Positions 25,146-34,149 of a stretch of DNA of 64,000 nt are shown one piece after another. Location: the NCBI RefSeq assembly GCF_900114995.1, contig NZ_FOUX01000001.1, positions 2,108,001-2,172,000 on the forward strand, in the 5' to 3' direction. Below the pieces are notes generated by a model. That model made no database searches and was not told the DNA's origin. It was given only the letters and a program-made list of their open reading frames with translations. Position 1 is the first letter of the stretch; each line of letters starts with the position of its first letter. The translations under genes and the position numbers were made by a program. Source of the DNA: Chitinophaga sp. YR627. Its GTDB lineage: Bacteria > Bacteroidota > Bacteroidia > Chitinophagales > Chitinophagaceae.

Positions 25146-25529
25146 ATGGATAAAATACCTATCCTTAAAATTGGGCATTTCCTGATGGTTGCCATACAGG
25201 TCGATCTGTATGACCGCCTTGCGCTGAATCTCGAAGCTGATCTCGTACAGGCTGTCAGCAAGACCGGCGCCAGAGGAGTGTTAATAGATATATCTGCTGT
25301 TTCCATTGTAGACTCCTTTATGGGTAGAATACTCGGAAACATCGCAGGCATGAGTAAAGTTCTGGATGCAGATACTGTAATTGTTGGTATGCAGCCCGCC
25401 GTGGCTATTACGCTGGTAGAACTGGGCCTTCCGCTAAAAGGAGTCCAGACAGCACTGAACGTAGAGAAGGGCATGGAATTATTACAACAAAAACTGCAGA
25501 TCACCGGAGAAGAAGAATCTGAGGAATGA
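25146..25529 (+). CDS. rsbS: RsbS-type stressosome STAS protein
   Basis: A 127-residue single STAS domain from ATG 25146; two in-frame TTG codons lie just before. The segment LIDISAVSIVDSFMGRILGN holds S57, matching the Ser59 that RsbT phosphorylates in Bacillus RsbS. Its last bases overlap the rsbT start by 4 bp (ATGA), indicating translational coupling. Confidence 0.92.
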   Translation: MDKIPILKIGHFLMVAIQVDLYDRLALNLEADLVQAVSKTGARGVLIDISAVSIVDSFMGRILGNIAGMSKVLDADTVIVGMQPAVAITLVELGLPLKGVQTALNVEKGMELLQQKLQITGEEESEE

Positions 25530-25939
25530 TAGTACTATCCAGCGACAACATGCGCATACTGAAAGAGTTGGATATGGTGGTTTTCAGAAACAGACTGAAG
25601 GAATTTGCCGTTAAAATAGGCATGGGCCTTGTCAATCAGACTAAACTGATCACAGCAGCCAGCGAACTTTCCAGAAATATGCTCCGGTACGCCGGAGGAG
25701 GTACTGTCCTTATCGAAATAGTCAACGGTCCACAACGTCAGAACGGTGTCCGCGTCACTTTCTCAGATAACGGTCCCGGTATTCCCAATATAGAGCAAGC
25801 CATGAAAGATGGGTTTTCCACCGGCAAAAGTCTGGGACTCGGACTGCCGGGTGCTAAACGCCTCGTGAGCGATTTTGATATTAAAAGTACGGTGGGTAAA
25901 GGAACTACCATTACAATTATTAAATGGAAGAATGGATAA
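25526..25939 (+). CDS. rsbT: RsbT-type switch kinase
   Basis: A 137-residue GHKL-fold serine/threonine kinase. The N box has SELSRNML, the G1 box DNGPGI and the G2 box LGLGLPGAKRL, all intact. In known systems RsbT phosphorylates RsbR and RsbS in the stressosome, is released, and activates a partner; here no RsbU gene is present. It overlaps rsbS by 4 bp and the next gene by 16 bp. Confidence 0.92.
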   Translation: MIVLSSDNMRILKELDMVVFRNRLKEFAVKIGMGLVNQTKLITAASELSRNMLRYAGGGTVLIEIVNGPQRQNGVRVTFSDNGPGIPNIEQAMKDGFSTGKSLGLGLPGAKRLVSDFDIKSTVGKGTTITIIKWKNG

Positions 25940-26949
25940 CTGGACGGCATATCAGCTTTAATATTGAGGACAGAAGTTATCTGGCCAATCTGAAGCGTGA
26001 AGTGCACCGTCTTTCTATACAATGTGGACTGAATGAGAAAAAAGTGGCGGAGGTCGATATCGTCGTAGCCGAAATCGGTTCCAACATTATCAAACATGCA
26101 GGAGGTGGCGAAGTGCTTGTCATGCTGACAGACCAGCCACAGCCTGCCATTGAAATTATTGGGATCGATGCCGGCCCGGGCATCAATGACCTTGCGAGAA
26201 TGATGCAGGACGGCATCTCCACTGTTAATACACTTGGCCAGGGTTTGGGCGCTATCAAAAGACTTTCAGACTTCTCACAGGTTTATTCGGTAAAAGGCTG
26301 GGGAACTGTACTGCTGGCAAGATTCTATATAAAACCGCCCGAACAGTACCCTCCCAAACCTGGCCCCGAGCTCAGAACATTACTGCTCCCAAAACCAGGA
26401 GAAAGGGCATGCGGGGACGGTTATTTCATCAATGCAGACAAAACTGGCATACGATTGTTCCTCGGTGATGGACTCGGTCACGGACCGGAAGCTCATAAAG
26501 CTGTTACGGCTGCCATCGGTTCCTTCAGGTATTGTATGCTGAGCGATTTAAGCGAAGTAATGAGACAAGTTAATGAGGATGTGAAACGTACTCGCGGACT
26601 GGTAGGTAGTATGGCCGTTTATAATCACAGACTGAGAAACTGGCGGCTCTGTGGTGTTGGAAACATACACATGCGTATGTGGACTGCGGCTGAATCCAAA
26701 ACCTATCTCCCGTATAATGGTATCATCGGTCATAATCTGCCCCGTACTATCAATGAACAGGAAGTAGAACACGCTCCCGGCAAGGAACAGATACTTATTA
26801 TGTGCTCTGATGGTATCAAAACAAGGTGGGAAATGACGCGCTACCCCGGCATATTCAGATACGATATGTCCATACTCGCCGCTGCCATCTACAAGGACAA
26901 CGCACGTAAGACAGATGATATGTCAGTAGTAATTGTTAAAGTAAAATAA
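25924..26949 (+). CDS. fusion of RsbT-like ATPase domain and RsbX-like PP2C phosphatase
   Basis: A 341-residue protein. Residues about 1-140 form a second complete GHKL domain (EIGSNIIKHAGG, DAGPGI, GQGLGAIKRL). Residues about 150-341 form a small PP2C/SpoIIE-type phosphatase with GDGLGHG, MCSDGIKTRWE and TDDMSVVIV metal motifs, like RsbX. RsbX dephosphorylates stressosome proteins and resets the system. The fused kinase-like and phosphatase domains could set the phosphorylation level of RsbR and RsbS. It overlaps rsbT by 16 bp. Confidence 0.88.
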   Translation: MEEWITGRHISFNIEDRSYLANLKREVHRLSIQCGLNEKKVAEVDIVVAEIGSNIIKHAGGGEVLVMLTDQPQPAIEIIGIDAGPGINDLARMMQDGISTVNTLGQGLGAIKRLSDFSQVYSVKGWGTVLLARFYIKPPEQYPPKPGPELRTLLLPKPGERACGDGYFINADKTGIRLFLGDGLGHGPEAHKAVTAAIGSFRYCMLSDLSEVMRQVNEDVKRTRGLVGSMAVYNHRLRNWRLCGVGNIHMRMWTAAESKTYLPYNGIIGHNLPRTINEQEVEHAPGKEQILIMCSDGIKTRWEMTRYPGIFRYDMSILAAAIYKDNARKTDDMSVVIVKVK

Positions 26950-26954
26950 CGGCA

Positions 26955-28571
26955 ATGCAGGAAATAACCCGGATAACGCTCGAAACTGATATGGACCTGG
27001 TGCTGGTGCACAAGCGTACAATGAAACTGGGTGAACTGGCAGGGCTTTCACTGGCTTCGCAGACGACCTTTGCTACCGCCGCGTCAGAAGTGGCACGACA
27101 TGTTATCGAGTATGGATATAATGCTGTCCTTATACTCGGTATCCGGGCGGATATCAAAGATCCGGAGAAATTCCTGATGGCCAGAGTACTTGACCATAAT
27201 ATCAATCTTACCGAAAAGATCCATGAAAGTATGGTCTACGCCAAAAAACTGGTCGACCGGTTTTCACTGGAACAAACGGATAAAGGAATAGAGATTACAC
27301 TCGGATTTAAAATTCCCGGTGCACATAAGATCATCAGTAGCCGCATTGAACAATGGATCTCATCTTTCAGCGTCGAACAGCCGATCTCACCGTATGATGA
27401 GATTAAGCGTAAGAACAGATTACTGCAGGAACTCGCAGAAAAACTGACAAACAGTGAGACCCAATACAGAGAAGTGACAAATGCATTGCCATTGATCATC
27501 TTCTCAATAAACGAAGAAGGCGAACTGCTCTATGCTAACAGCTGGCTCAAAGCTTTCACCGGCTTCGAAGCGCATGAGCTGAATGAGAACAAGTGGAAAC
27601 CGGTAATACGGGAAGAAGAATTCGCCTTTGCCTGGGAATTTTGGTGGCAACACGTCGCCGAAAAAACACCTTTTAAAAGGGAACTCGAGTTGAAAAACGA
27701 TAGTACCGGAGAATTTATCTGGCACCTCATCTCTGTTACGCCAGTAACAGATGAAATCGGAGAAGTTTTATACTGGACCGGATCTATGGTAGATATCCAT
27801 GCACAAAAGGTCATGGAACAAACAATGCGGGACAACAAGGAACTGAAAGAAATGAAGCTGCTGCTGGAAGAAAAAGTAGGTGAACTGAATCGTAGTAACC
27901 AGGAGCTGGAACAGTTTGCGTATGCCGCTTCTCACGACCTGCAGGAGCCATTGAGAAAGATCGCTTACTACAGCGACTATCTGAATAAACATTATGCAGA
28001 GCTGATCGATGAACGTGGTAAACTTTACCTGGGCAACATGATGAGCGCAAATCAACGGATGACACAGCTGATCCATGACCTGCTGAATTTCTCACGTATC
28101 TACCGCGAAAACCTGCATCTGGTAAAAACAGATCTGAATATACTGGCAACAGAAGCAATGAACGATCTGGATCTGGCTATCAAAGCAAAACATGCACAGA
28201 TAGAAGTGAGCCAGTTGCCTGTCATATCCGTCTATCCGATGCAGATGCGGCAGTTATTTCAGAACCTTATCTCCAATGCTGTTAAGTTTTCAGATGATCA
28301 ACGTGCACCGTCTGTGAAAGTATATGCAGAAACAATTGGTAACGTTGTACAACTCATCTTTGAAGACAACGGTGTCGGCTTCGAAGAGAAATACCTGGAT
28401 AAAATGTTCAGCTTATTTCAACGCCTGCACTCGCGGGAAAAATACGCAGGTACAGGCATAGGACTCGCCATGTGTAAGAAGATAGCCGACTTACATAATG
28501 GCACCATTACGGCCAGCAGTCAGCCGGGAAATGGTGCGAAATTTATATTGACACTGCCCTCGGTTGCATAA
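26955..28571 (+). CDS. histidine kinase with degenerate RsbT-like N-terminal domain and PAS
   Basis: A 538-residue cytoplasmic kinase. Residues 1-125 align by eye with RsbT (TDMDLVLVHKRTMKLGELAG, then AASEVARHVIEYG), but the N-box Asn is His and the DNGPGI G1 box and glycine-rich G2 are lost, so it should not bind ATP. A PAS domain (about 170-285), a coiled coil (290-318), a phytochrome-type HisKA with FAYAASHDLQEPLRKI (H327) and an intact HATPase domain (420-538: NLISNAVKFS, DNGVGF, GTGIGLAMCKKI) follow. It starts 5 bp after the RsbT/RsbX fusion gene. The N-terminal domain may dock on the stressosome. Confidence 0.88.
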   Translation: MQEITRITLETDMDLVLVHKRTMKLGELAGLSLASQTTFATAASEVARHVIEYGYNAVLILGIRADIKDPEKFLMARVLDHNINLTEKIHESMVYAKKLVDRFSLEQTDKGIEITLGFKIPGAHKIISSRIEQWISSFSVEQPISPYDEIKRKNRLLQELAEKLTNSETQYREVTNALPLIIFSINEEGELLYANSWLKAFTGFEAHELNENKWKPVIREEEFAFAWEFWWQHVAEKTPFKRELELKNDSTGEFIWHLISVTPVTDEIGEVLYWTGSMVDIHAQKVMEQTMRDNKELKEMKLLLEEKVGELNRSNQELEQFAYAASHDLQEPLRKIAYYSDYLNKHYAELIDERGKLYLGNMMSANQRMTQLIHDLLNFSRIYRENLHLVKTDLNILATEAMNDLDLAIKAKHAQIEVSQLPVISVYPMQMRQLFQNLISNAVKFSDDQRAPSVKVYAETIGNVVQLIFEDNGVGFEEKYLDKMFSLFQRLHSREKYAGTGIGLAMCKKIADLHNGTITASSQPGNGAKFILTLPSVA

Positions 28572-28619
28572 CCTGGCAGGAATATTTGGTTTTTCATTTT
28601 AAAGAAGAATTTATCAGTT

Positions 28620-29072
28620 ATGGATAATACTGTAAAGATATTACTGGCGGATGATGATGTTGAGGACCGCTTCATCATGCAGGATGCCTTTAACGCGATA
28701 AATCTGCCGGAAGTACCCCTCCTGGTGGAAGATGGAGAAAAAGTGCTGGAGTATCTTTCCGAAACTCACCGCAATGCGGGCGTATTGCCTTCATTAGTGG
28801 TGCTTGATCTGAATATGCCACGCCTGAGTGGTACCCAAACCTTACGCGAACTAAAAAGCCGCGACGCCTATAAAGACATCCCCGTCATCATCTTCTCCTC
28901 TTCACTGAACGTGATAGAGATGCATGAATGTAAGCAACTGGGGGCGCTGTCTTATATGGTGAAACCTTTTACCTATGAAGAGTACCTGTTGTCAGCGCAG
29001 CATTTTTATGACTTCTGCCTGAATAAGCACTCTTTTCCTGAGTTCAACAGTCTCATAAATAATTTTAAATAA
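28620..29072 (+). CDS. single-domain response regulator (Rcp1-like)
   Basis: A 150-residue receiver with no output domain. Acidic residues D11-D13, phosphoacceptor D63 in VVLDLNMPRLSG, a serine in FSSS and K in MVKPFTYEEY are all present. It resembles the receivers that pair with phytochrome-like kinases and is the likely partner of the kinase 48 bp upstream. The downstream output is not encoded here. Confidence 0.9.
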   Translation: MDNTVKILLADDDVEDRFIMQDAFNAINLPEVPLLVEDGEKVLEYLSETHRNAGVLPSLVVLDLNMPRLSGTQTLRELKSRDAYKDIPVIIFSSSLNVIEMHECKQLGALSYMVKPFTYEEYLLSAQHFYDFCLNKHSFPEFNSLINNFK

Positions 29073-29075
29073 AAA

Positions 29076-29096
29076 GGGAGGTTTAACAAACCTCCC
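29076..29096. terminator. bidirectional terminator between the stressosome operon and tilS
   Basis: GGGAGGTTT (29076-29084) pairs perfectly with AAACCTCCC (29088-29096) around a 3-base loop. AAAAA precedes it, so it is strong for the minus strand. The tilS stop codon lies inside the hairpin. Confidence 0.75.
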
Positions 29097-30420
29097 ACTC
29101 TATCGTTACTAATTCTTTTGTTTGTGGTGTGATTTTGAATCTGTCATCTATTCTTAACCCAACGATCCACACAATTCGCTTCGCCGATTCAAGCACCCAG
29201 ATATTTTCCTTCTGTACAACAGACAACTTCTGATCTATAAAAAAACGACTCAGTTTCTTCTTTTTTCGCATCCCCAGCGGATAGAAATAATCCCCCTGCT
29301 TCCATCTGCGCAGCAACAACGGATACTGCAACGCCGTTTTATCCAGACAGGCAATAGTAGCCGCCGCAGGAATAGGCGTATGCACCGACCGCTCCGTCGT
29401 CTTTATTCTGAGTACCCCATTTGCCGTACTGATAACTCCTCTCTCCTTTTCTATCACAATAGTTGCTGCCTGTTCCTCTGCCAGTGGCGTAACAAGCAAC
29501 CACTGACGGTCCCGGATGATACGATGACTACCCGTTTCTACCATCTTTCCCGGACCGCTGTTTAATAGTTCCAGTACCTGTGGCAACTGCCCTGCAGTAC
29601 AACCATATTCCCGGAATATCTCCCAGGCCACGGTCTGCAGCGGTACCGTCTTCTGCAGCTTCAACACAGGTATCATCCAGGTATTGCCCTTCTGTGTAAC
29701 AAGTCTTTTGATATGCCGCTGCAAAGCTTCGTTATAAAGCAGTTCCGCCTCTCTGAAACGCGCTATGCTGGACGCAATATTAGTCACCGTACCAGGATTA
29801 GCTTCCTGCATGACGGGGATCACCTTATGACGGAAGAAATTGCGTGTATATTTGATAGTAAGATTGGAACTGTCTTCCACATATTGAATATGATGTTCCG
29901 CTGCATACGCGAGCAGGTTTTCTTTTTCTGCGAATAACAGTGGCCGTAACAATTTTCCCTGTTTGGGCAGAATACCATGCAGGCCGGCAATACCGGTACC
30001 CTTGCTGAGATTCATCAGCAAGGTCTCCACACTGTCCTGCATATGATGCGCTGTAACGATATAGCTATAGCCACCCTGTCCGCGGATCTGTTCCAGCCAT
30101 TCGTAACGCAGCTCCCGGGCTGCCACCTGGATGGATATACGTTTGCTTTCAGTATAAGCTTCCGTGTCGAATCGTACCTGGTGAAAATCCACCTCCAGCT
30201 GCTTTGCAAGGTCCGCGGCAAAGGATTCATCCCGTACGGACTCCCCGCCTCTCAGCTGAAAGTTACAGTGAGCAATGGCAAAGCGAAAGCCTGCCGCCCT
30301 GAACAGATGGGCCATTACAACGGAGTCAACGCCTCCGCTGACAGCAAGCAGTAAAGACTGATCCGGCGTGAACAGTTGCTCCTTTTCTATAAATATTTTA
30401 AACCCTGTCAGTAAATCCAT
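29083..30420 (-). CDS. tilS: tRNA(Ile)-lysidine synthase
   Basis: A 445-residue enzyme that converts the wobble cytidine of tRNA-Ile(CAU) to lysidine using ATP and lysine. The PP-loop SGGVDS is at residues 28-33, followed by HCNFQLRGGESVRDE and VTAHHMQDSVETLLMNLSKGTG. The C-terminal domain (about 360-445), including RRWKQGDYFYPLGMRKKKKLSRFFIDQK, is complete. It is essential in most bacteria. It converges with the response-regulator gene. Confidence 0.95.
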   Translation of the reverse strand: MDLLTGFKIFIEKEQLFTPDQSLLLAVSGGVDSVVMAHLFRAAGFRFAIAHCNFQLRGGESVRDESFAADLAKQLEVDFHQVRFDTEAYTESKRISIQVAARELRYEWLEQIRGQGGYSYIVTAHHMQDSVETLLMNLSKGTGIAGLHGILPKQGKLLRPLLFAEKENLLAYAAEHHIQYVEDSSNLTIKYTRNFFRHKVIPVMQEANPGTVTNIASSIARFREAELLYNEALQRHIKRLVTQKGNTWMIPVLKLQKTVPLQTVAWEIFREYGCTAGQLPQVLELLNSGPGKMVETGSHRIIRDRQWLLVTPLAEEQAATIVIEKERGVISTANGVLRIKTTERSVHTPIPAAATIACLDKTALQYPLLLRRWKQGDYFYPLGMRKKKKLSRFFIDQKLSVVQKENIWVLESAKRIVWIVGLRIDDRFKITPQTKELVTIEWEVC

Positions 30421-30435
30421 TTGCTGGTAGTTAAA

Positions 30436-30744
30436 TTAAATCAGATCGTCCAATGCTGCCTGTAACTCATTATACGCATGCCTGTCATTGGCCGCTTTCG
30501 CCGTCTCCATACCCTTTTCGTATACGACGATGGCCTCCTTCGGAAGTCCTGCTCTTTCCAGCAGACGTCCCAGGTGATAATAAGAACCAACATAGCCTGG
30601 CTCATATGCCAGCAGCTCTTCAAACAGTTGTCTTGCACCCGTATCATCACCCAGTTTGATGTACTCAAGTGCAAGCGCATGCTTCAGAAAGCTGTCATTC
30701 GGACTGCTTTTAAGAAATTCCTTTATCCTGGCTATTCTATCCAT
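30436..30744 (-). CDS. TPR-repeat protein
   Basis: A 102-residue protein with about two tetratricopeptide repeats (FLKHALALEYIKLGDDTGARQLFEELLAYEPGY and SYYHLGRLLERAGLPKEAIVVYEKGMETA). It has no signal peptide. It lies 15 bp upstream of tilS on the same strand and is probably co-transcribed. Its partner is unknown. Confidence 0.82.
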   Translation of the reverse strand: MDRIARIKEFLKSSPNDSFLKHALALEYIKLGDDTGARQLFEELLAYEPGYVGSYYHLGRLLERAGLPKEAIVVYEKGMETAKAANDRHAYNELQAALDDLI

Positions 30745-30752
30745 TATTTAAA

Positions 30753-30761
30753 TATATTTGC
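30753..30761 (+). promoter_or_regulatory. candidate -7 box of the etfBA operon
   Basis: TATATTTGC matches TAnnTTTGC exactly, 34 bp before the etfB start. No clear TTTG is found 19-20 bp upstream; the TPR gene diverges from the same spot. Confidence 0.45.
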
Positions 30762-30795
30762 TCATACCGCTTTAAAAAATAAAACAGTTTAGGCC

Positions 30796-31536
30796 ATGAA
30801 GATTTTAGTTTGTATCAGTAAAACTCCGGACACGACTGCAAAAATAGCTTTCACAGACAACAACACGAAATTCAATGAAGCCGGTGTACAATTCATCATC
30901 AACCCCTACGATGAATGGTATGCCCTCGTTCGTGCGCTTGAACTGAAAGAAACGCTGGGCGCAACCGTTCATCTTGTCACCGCAGGCGGCGCAGATACGG
31001 AGCCAGTTATCCGTAAAGCACTGGCATTGGGAGGAGACGAAGCTTTCCGTATTAATACTGATAGTCAGGATAGTTTTTACATTGCTTCACAAATAGCAGA
31101 CCATGCCCGTAAACAGGGGTATGACCTGATTTTCACAGGAAAAGAAACCATCGATTACAATGGTGCAGCTATAGGCGGCATGGTAGCCGAACTGCTGGAT
31201 CTTCCCTATGTGTCTATCGCTGCAAAATTTGAACTGAATGGTACCGAAGCAACCATCCACCGTGAAATAGAAGGCGGAGAAGAAATCGTAAAAGTGACAC
31301 TCCCTGTTGTCGTGTCCTGTCAGAAAGGAATGGCGGAACAACGTATTCCTGGTATGCGCGGTATCATGGCTGCCCGTACCAAACCATTGGCGGTAGTAGA
31401 ACCAGCTGCAGCTGACACCCTGACCTCCGTAACCAGTTTTGAACTCCCCCCGGCAAAAGCAGGAGTAAAGCTTATCAGTGCAGACAATGTAGAAGAACTG
31501 GTAAAATTGCTGCATGAAGAAGCAAAAGTGATCTGA
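30796..31536 (+). CDS. etfB: electron transfer flavoprotein subunit beta
   Basis: A 246-residue AMP-binding beta subunit of ETF. It begins MKILVCISKTPDTTAKIAF, contains NPYDEWYALVRALELKE and LIFTGKETIDYNGAAIGGMVAELL, and ends with the ETF-beta signature region around RGIMAARTKPL. It works with EtfA to pass electrons from acyl-CoA dehydrogenases to the quinone pool. etfA follows 52 bp downstream. Confidence 0.94.
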   Translation: MKILVCISKTPDTTAKIAFTDNNTKFNEAGVQFIINPYDEWYALVRALELKETLGATVHLVTAGGADTEPVIRKALALGGDEAFRINTDSQDSFYIASQIADHARKQGYDLIFTGKETIDYNGAAIGGMVAELLDLPYVSIAAKFELNGTEATIHREIEGGEEIVKVTLPVVVSCQKGMAEQRIPGMRGIMAARTKPLAVVEPAAADTLTSVTSFELPPAKAGVKLISADNVEELVKLLHEEAKVI

Positions 31537-31588
31537 TCATTTTTGCAGAGATAAGCCCCCCATTTTTTCATTAAATTCTACGTCAAAC

Positions 31589-32554
31589 ATGTCAGTTTTA
31601 ATATTCGCAGATCAGGCCCACGGCAAAATCAAAAAAGTAGCATTCGAAGCAGTACAGTACGGCGCAAAAGTGGCGCAGCAATTAGGCGTAAGCGCAACTG
31701 CCCTGGTATTGGGCGCAGCAGATAGTGCCGAACTGGAAGCCCTGGGTAACTACGGCGCCACCAAAGTACTGCATGTTGCAGATGCCAGACTGAATGAGGT
31801 CGAAGGCACCGTATTCACCAAAATAATCGCGGCGGCTGCCGATCAGGAAGCAGCACAGGTTGTTATATTCCCACACAATTTTGACGGTAAGGCAGTAGCT
31901 CCCCGCGTGGCAGCCCGCCTGAAAGCCGGATTTGTATCCGGAGCCGTTTCCCTCCCCGATACCAGCAACGGTTTCGTGGTAAAAAAGAGCGTATTTTCCG
32001 GCAAAGCATTTGCCAATGTAAATATCACTTCCCCGAAAAAAGTGATCGCTATAATGCCCAATACCTTTGCCCTCGGACAAACCGACGCAAAGGCAGCAGT
32101 AACAGCGTTCTCACCTGCTATCAATGACGCAGACTTCCGGGTGAAAGTGAGCAGTGTAGAAACGGTAAGCGGAGAAGTACCGCTGACAGAAGCAGAAATC
32201 GTAGTAAGCGGTGGCAGAGGCCTCAAAGGACCCGAAAACTGGGGAATTGTGGAAGATCTGGCCAAAACGCTCGGAGCAGCAACCGCCTGCTCCCGCCCTG
32301 TAGCAGATACAGGCTGGCGCCCCCATCATGAACACGTAGGTCAGACAGGCCTGACTGTCCGCCCTAATTTATATATAGCTATCGGTATCTCAGGCGCCAT
32401 CCAGCACCTGGCCGGCGTAAATGGCAGCAAGGTCATCGTGGTGATCAATAAAGATCCGGAGGCCCCTTTCTTCAAAGCAGCCGACTACGGTATCGTCGGA
32501 GACGCCTTCGAAGTAGTGCCAAAATTAACAGCGGCCATTAAGCAGATAAAATAG
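31589..32554 (+). CDS. etfA: electron transfer flavoprotein subunit alpha
   Basis: A 321-residue FAD-binding alpha subunit. The FAD domain is marked by [63 protein letters not shown] and [21 protein letters not shown]. The length is normal. It is the partner of EtfB immediately upstream. Confidence 0.95.
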   Translation: MSVLIFADQAHGKIKKVAFEAVQYGAKVAQQLGVSATALVLGAADSAELEALGNYGATKVLHVADARLNEVEGTVFTKIIAAAADQEAAQVVIFPHNFDGKAVAPRVAARLKAGFVSGAVSLPDTSNGFVVKKSVFSGKAFANVNITSPKKVIAIMPNTFALGQTDAKAAVTAFSPAINDADFRVKVSSVETVSGEVPLTEAEIVVSGGRGLKGPENWGIVEDLAKTLGAATACSRPVADTGWRPHHEHVGQTGLTVRPNLYIAIGISGAIQHLAGVNGSKVIVVINKDPEAPFFKAADYGIVGDAFEVVPKLTAAIKQIK

Positions 32555-32658
32555 GTCAGTCGCCCCTGCGAACTAACTTATTATCTGTTTTTTAGATAAG
32601 GAATATTTTTTCTAACTTCACGGTCTTATAAAATATTCAGCGACAACGCAGGACAGAT

Positions 32659-33261
32659 ATGAGAAAAATAGAACTGGAAATAGTTGCTTTATCGCACAGC
32701 ATTACGCAGACACATTCTTACGCCGTCGTTTTGGGAGAGGTGAACGGTTTGCGCCGTCTGCCTATTGTAATAGGCGGGTTTGAAGCGCAGGCGATAGCTG
32801 TGGCGTTAGAAAAAATGCAACCCAGCCGCCCATTGACACACGATCTGATGAAAAACTTTATGAATGCTTTTAATATTGAGCTTCATGAAGTAGTGATCAG
32901 CAACCTGCAGGAAGGAATTTTTTATTCTAAATTGATCTGCTACAGTAACGACGAAACGATAGAGATCGATTCCCGTACGTCAGACGCCTTGGCACTGGCT
33001 GTCCGCTTTGGCTGCCCGATCTTCACCTACGAAAACATCCTGAACAGCGCCGGTATCCTCCTGGATGACCCTGCCGGAAAGAAAAGTGGTGTGAAGCCCG
33101 TTACGCCTACCATCTCTGAACACGAGAAAGGTGCAGAGGACGACCTCAAAGTACTCAACCTGGACGAACTGACACAGCTCCTGCAGGAAGTACTGGAACA
33201 GGAAGATTATATCCGTGCAATCGCTATCCGTGACGAGATCAATAGTCGCAAGAGCCACTGA
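32659..33261 (+). CDS. bifunctional nuclease-family protein (DUF151) with UVR motif
   Basis: A 200-residue protein. The N-terminal DUF151 domain (about 1-130) has LPIVIGGFEAQAIAVALE, RPLTHDLMKNF and IDSRTSDALALAVRFGCPIF. The C-terminal about 40 residues (LDELTQLLQEVLEQEDYIRAIAIRDEI) form a UvrB/UvrC-type interaction helix pair. This combination is common in Bacteroidota. Plant relatives have nuclease activity; the bacterial role is unsettled. A terminator follows at 33302. Confidence 0.88.
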   Translation: MRKIELEIVALSHSITQTHSYAVVLGEVNGLRRLPIVIGGFEAQAIAVALEKMQPSRPLTHDLMKNFMNAFNIELHEVVISNLQEGIFYSKLICYSNDETIEIDSRTSDALALAVRFGCPIFTYENILNSAGILLDDPAGKKSGVKPVTPTISEHEKGAEDDLKVLNLDELTQLLQEVLEQEDYIRAIAIRDEINSRKSH

Positions 33262-33301
33262 TAATCATATTAAAAAAAATTATTATCAATAAATGATCCA
33301 T

Positions 33302-33336
33302 AAACCATAGTATAACAGCTATGGTTTATGGTTTTT
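33302..33336 (+). terminator. terminator between the DUF151 gene and ispE
   Basis: AAACCATAG (33302-33310) pairs perfectly with CTATGGTTT (33319-33327) around an 8-base loop, followed by ATGGTTTTTT. Two ATG codons within or just after the hairpin (33321, 33328) are unlikely starts for ispE. Confidence 0.65.
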
Positions 33337-33342
33337 TATACC

Positions 33343-34149
33343 ATGATCGTCTTCCCAAACTGCAAAATAAACCTCGGTCTGCACGTAGTCAGCAAAAGAC
33401 CAGACGGCTTTCACGAACTGGAAACCGTTTTCTATCCCCTTCCATTGACCGATGCACTCGAAGTCCTCAGTCCGGGAAAATTGTCCTTTACAACCTCCGG
33501 TATCGATGTTCCGGGTGACCAGACAGACAACCTCTGCCTGAAAGCCTGGCGCCTCCTGAAACAGGATTTCCCCGAACTCCCCGAAGTAAATATCCACCTG
33601 CATAAAAATATTCCCATTGGCGCTGGCCTTGGCGGCGGCTCTGCCGACGCAGCCTTCATGCTCCAATTACTGAATAACCGGTTTCAGCTGGACCTGTCAA
33701 AAGAACAGCTGATCAACTATGCCGCCGTGCTGGGAAGTGACTGCCCCTTCTTTATTGAAAATAAAGCAGTCTATGCCACAGGCAGAGGCGAAATCATGCA
33801 GCCCATTGACCTGGACCTCTCCAACCGGAGCTTTGTACTGGTATACCCTGCAGTACATATTAATACCGGCTGGGCATTTGGAAGAATTACCCCCCAGGCC
33901 CCTGCCCGCTCCTTACAGGAAAGTATCATGCAACCGCTTGAAACCTGGAAAGACACTATCTCAAATGATTTTGAAGCAGCCGTCCTCAGTGCACATCCCG
34001 AACTGGCAACTATTAAAGAAAATCTATATACCGCAGGCGCCATATATGCATCCATGAGCGGCAGTGGTTCCGCCTTTGTCGGCATTTTCCCAAAAAACAA
34101 GATCGGAGCGCTTAATTTCAATCCCGCTTACAAAGTATTTGTTCTATAA
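33343..34149 (+). CDS. ispE: 4-diphosphocytidyl-2-C-methyl-D-erythritol kinase
   Basis: A GHMP-family kinase of 268 residues in the MEP isoprenoid pathway. It starts MIVFPNCKINLGLHVVSKRP, and the ATP loop IPIGAGLGGGSADAAFML is at about 90-107. VLGSDCPFF follows and the C-terminal motif 3 is MSGSGSAFVGIF. ATG 33343 was chosen because it gives the family-standard N terminus, while ATG 33328 lies at the terminator hairpin. Confidence 0.95.
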   Translation: MIVFPNCKINLGLHVVSKRPDGFHELETVFYPLPLTDALEVLSPGKLSFTTSGIDVPGDQTDNLCLKAWRLLKQDFPELPEVNIHLHKNIPIGAGLGGGSADAAFMLQLLNNRFQLDLSKEQLINYAAVLGSDCPFFIENKAVYATGRGEIMQPIDLDLSNRSFVLVYPAVHINTGWAFGRITPQAPARSLQESIMQPLETWKDTISNDFEAAVLSAHPELATIKENLYTAGAIYASMSGSGSAFVGIFPKNKIGALNFNPAYKVFVL

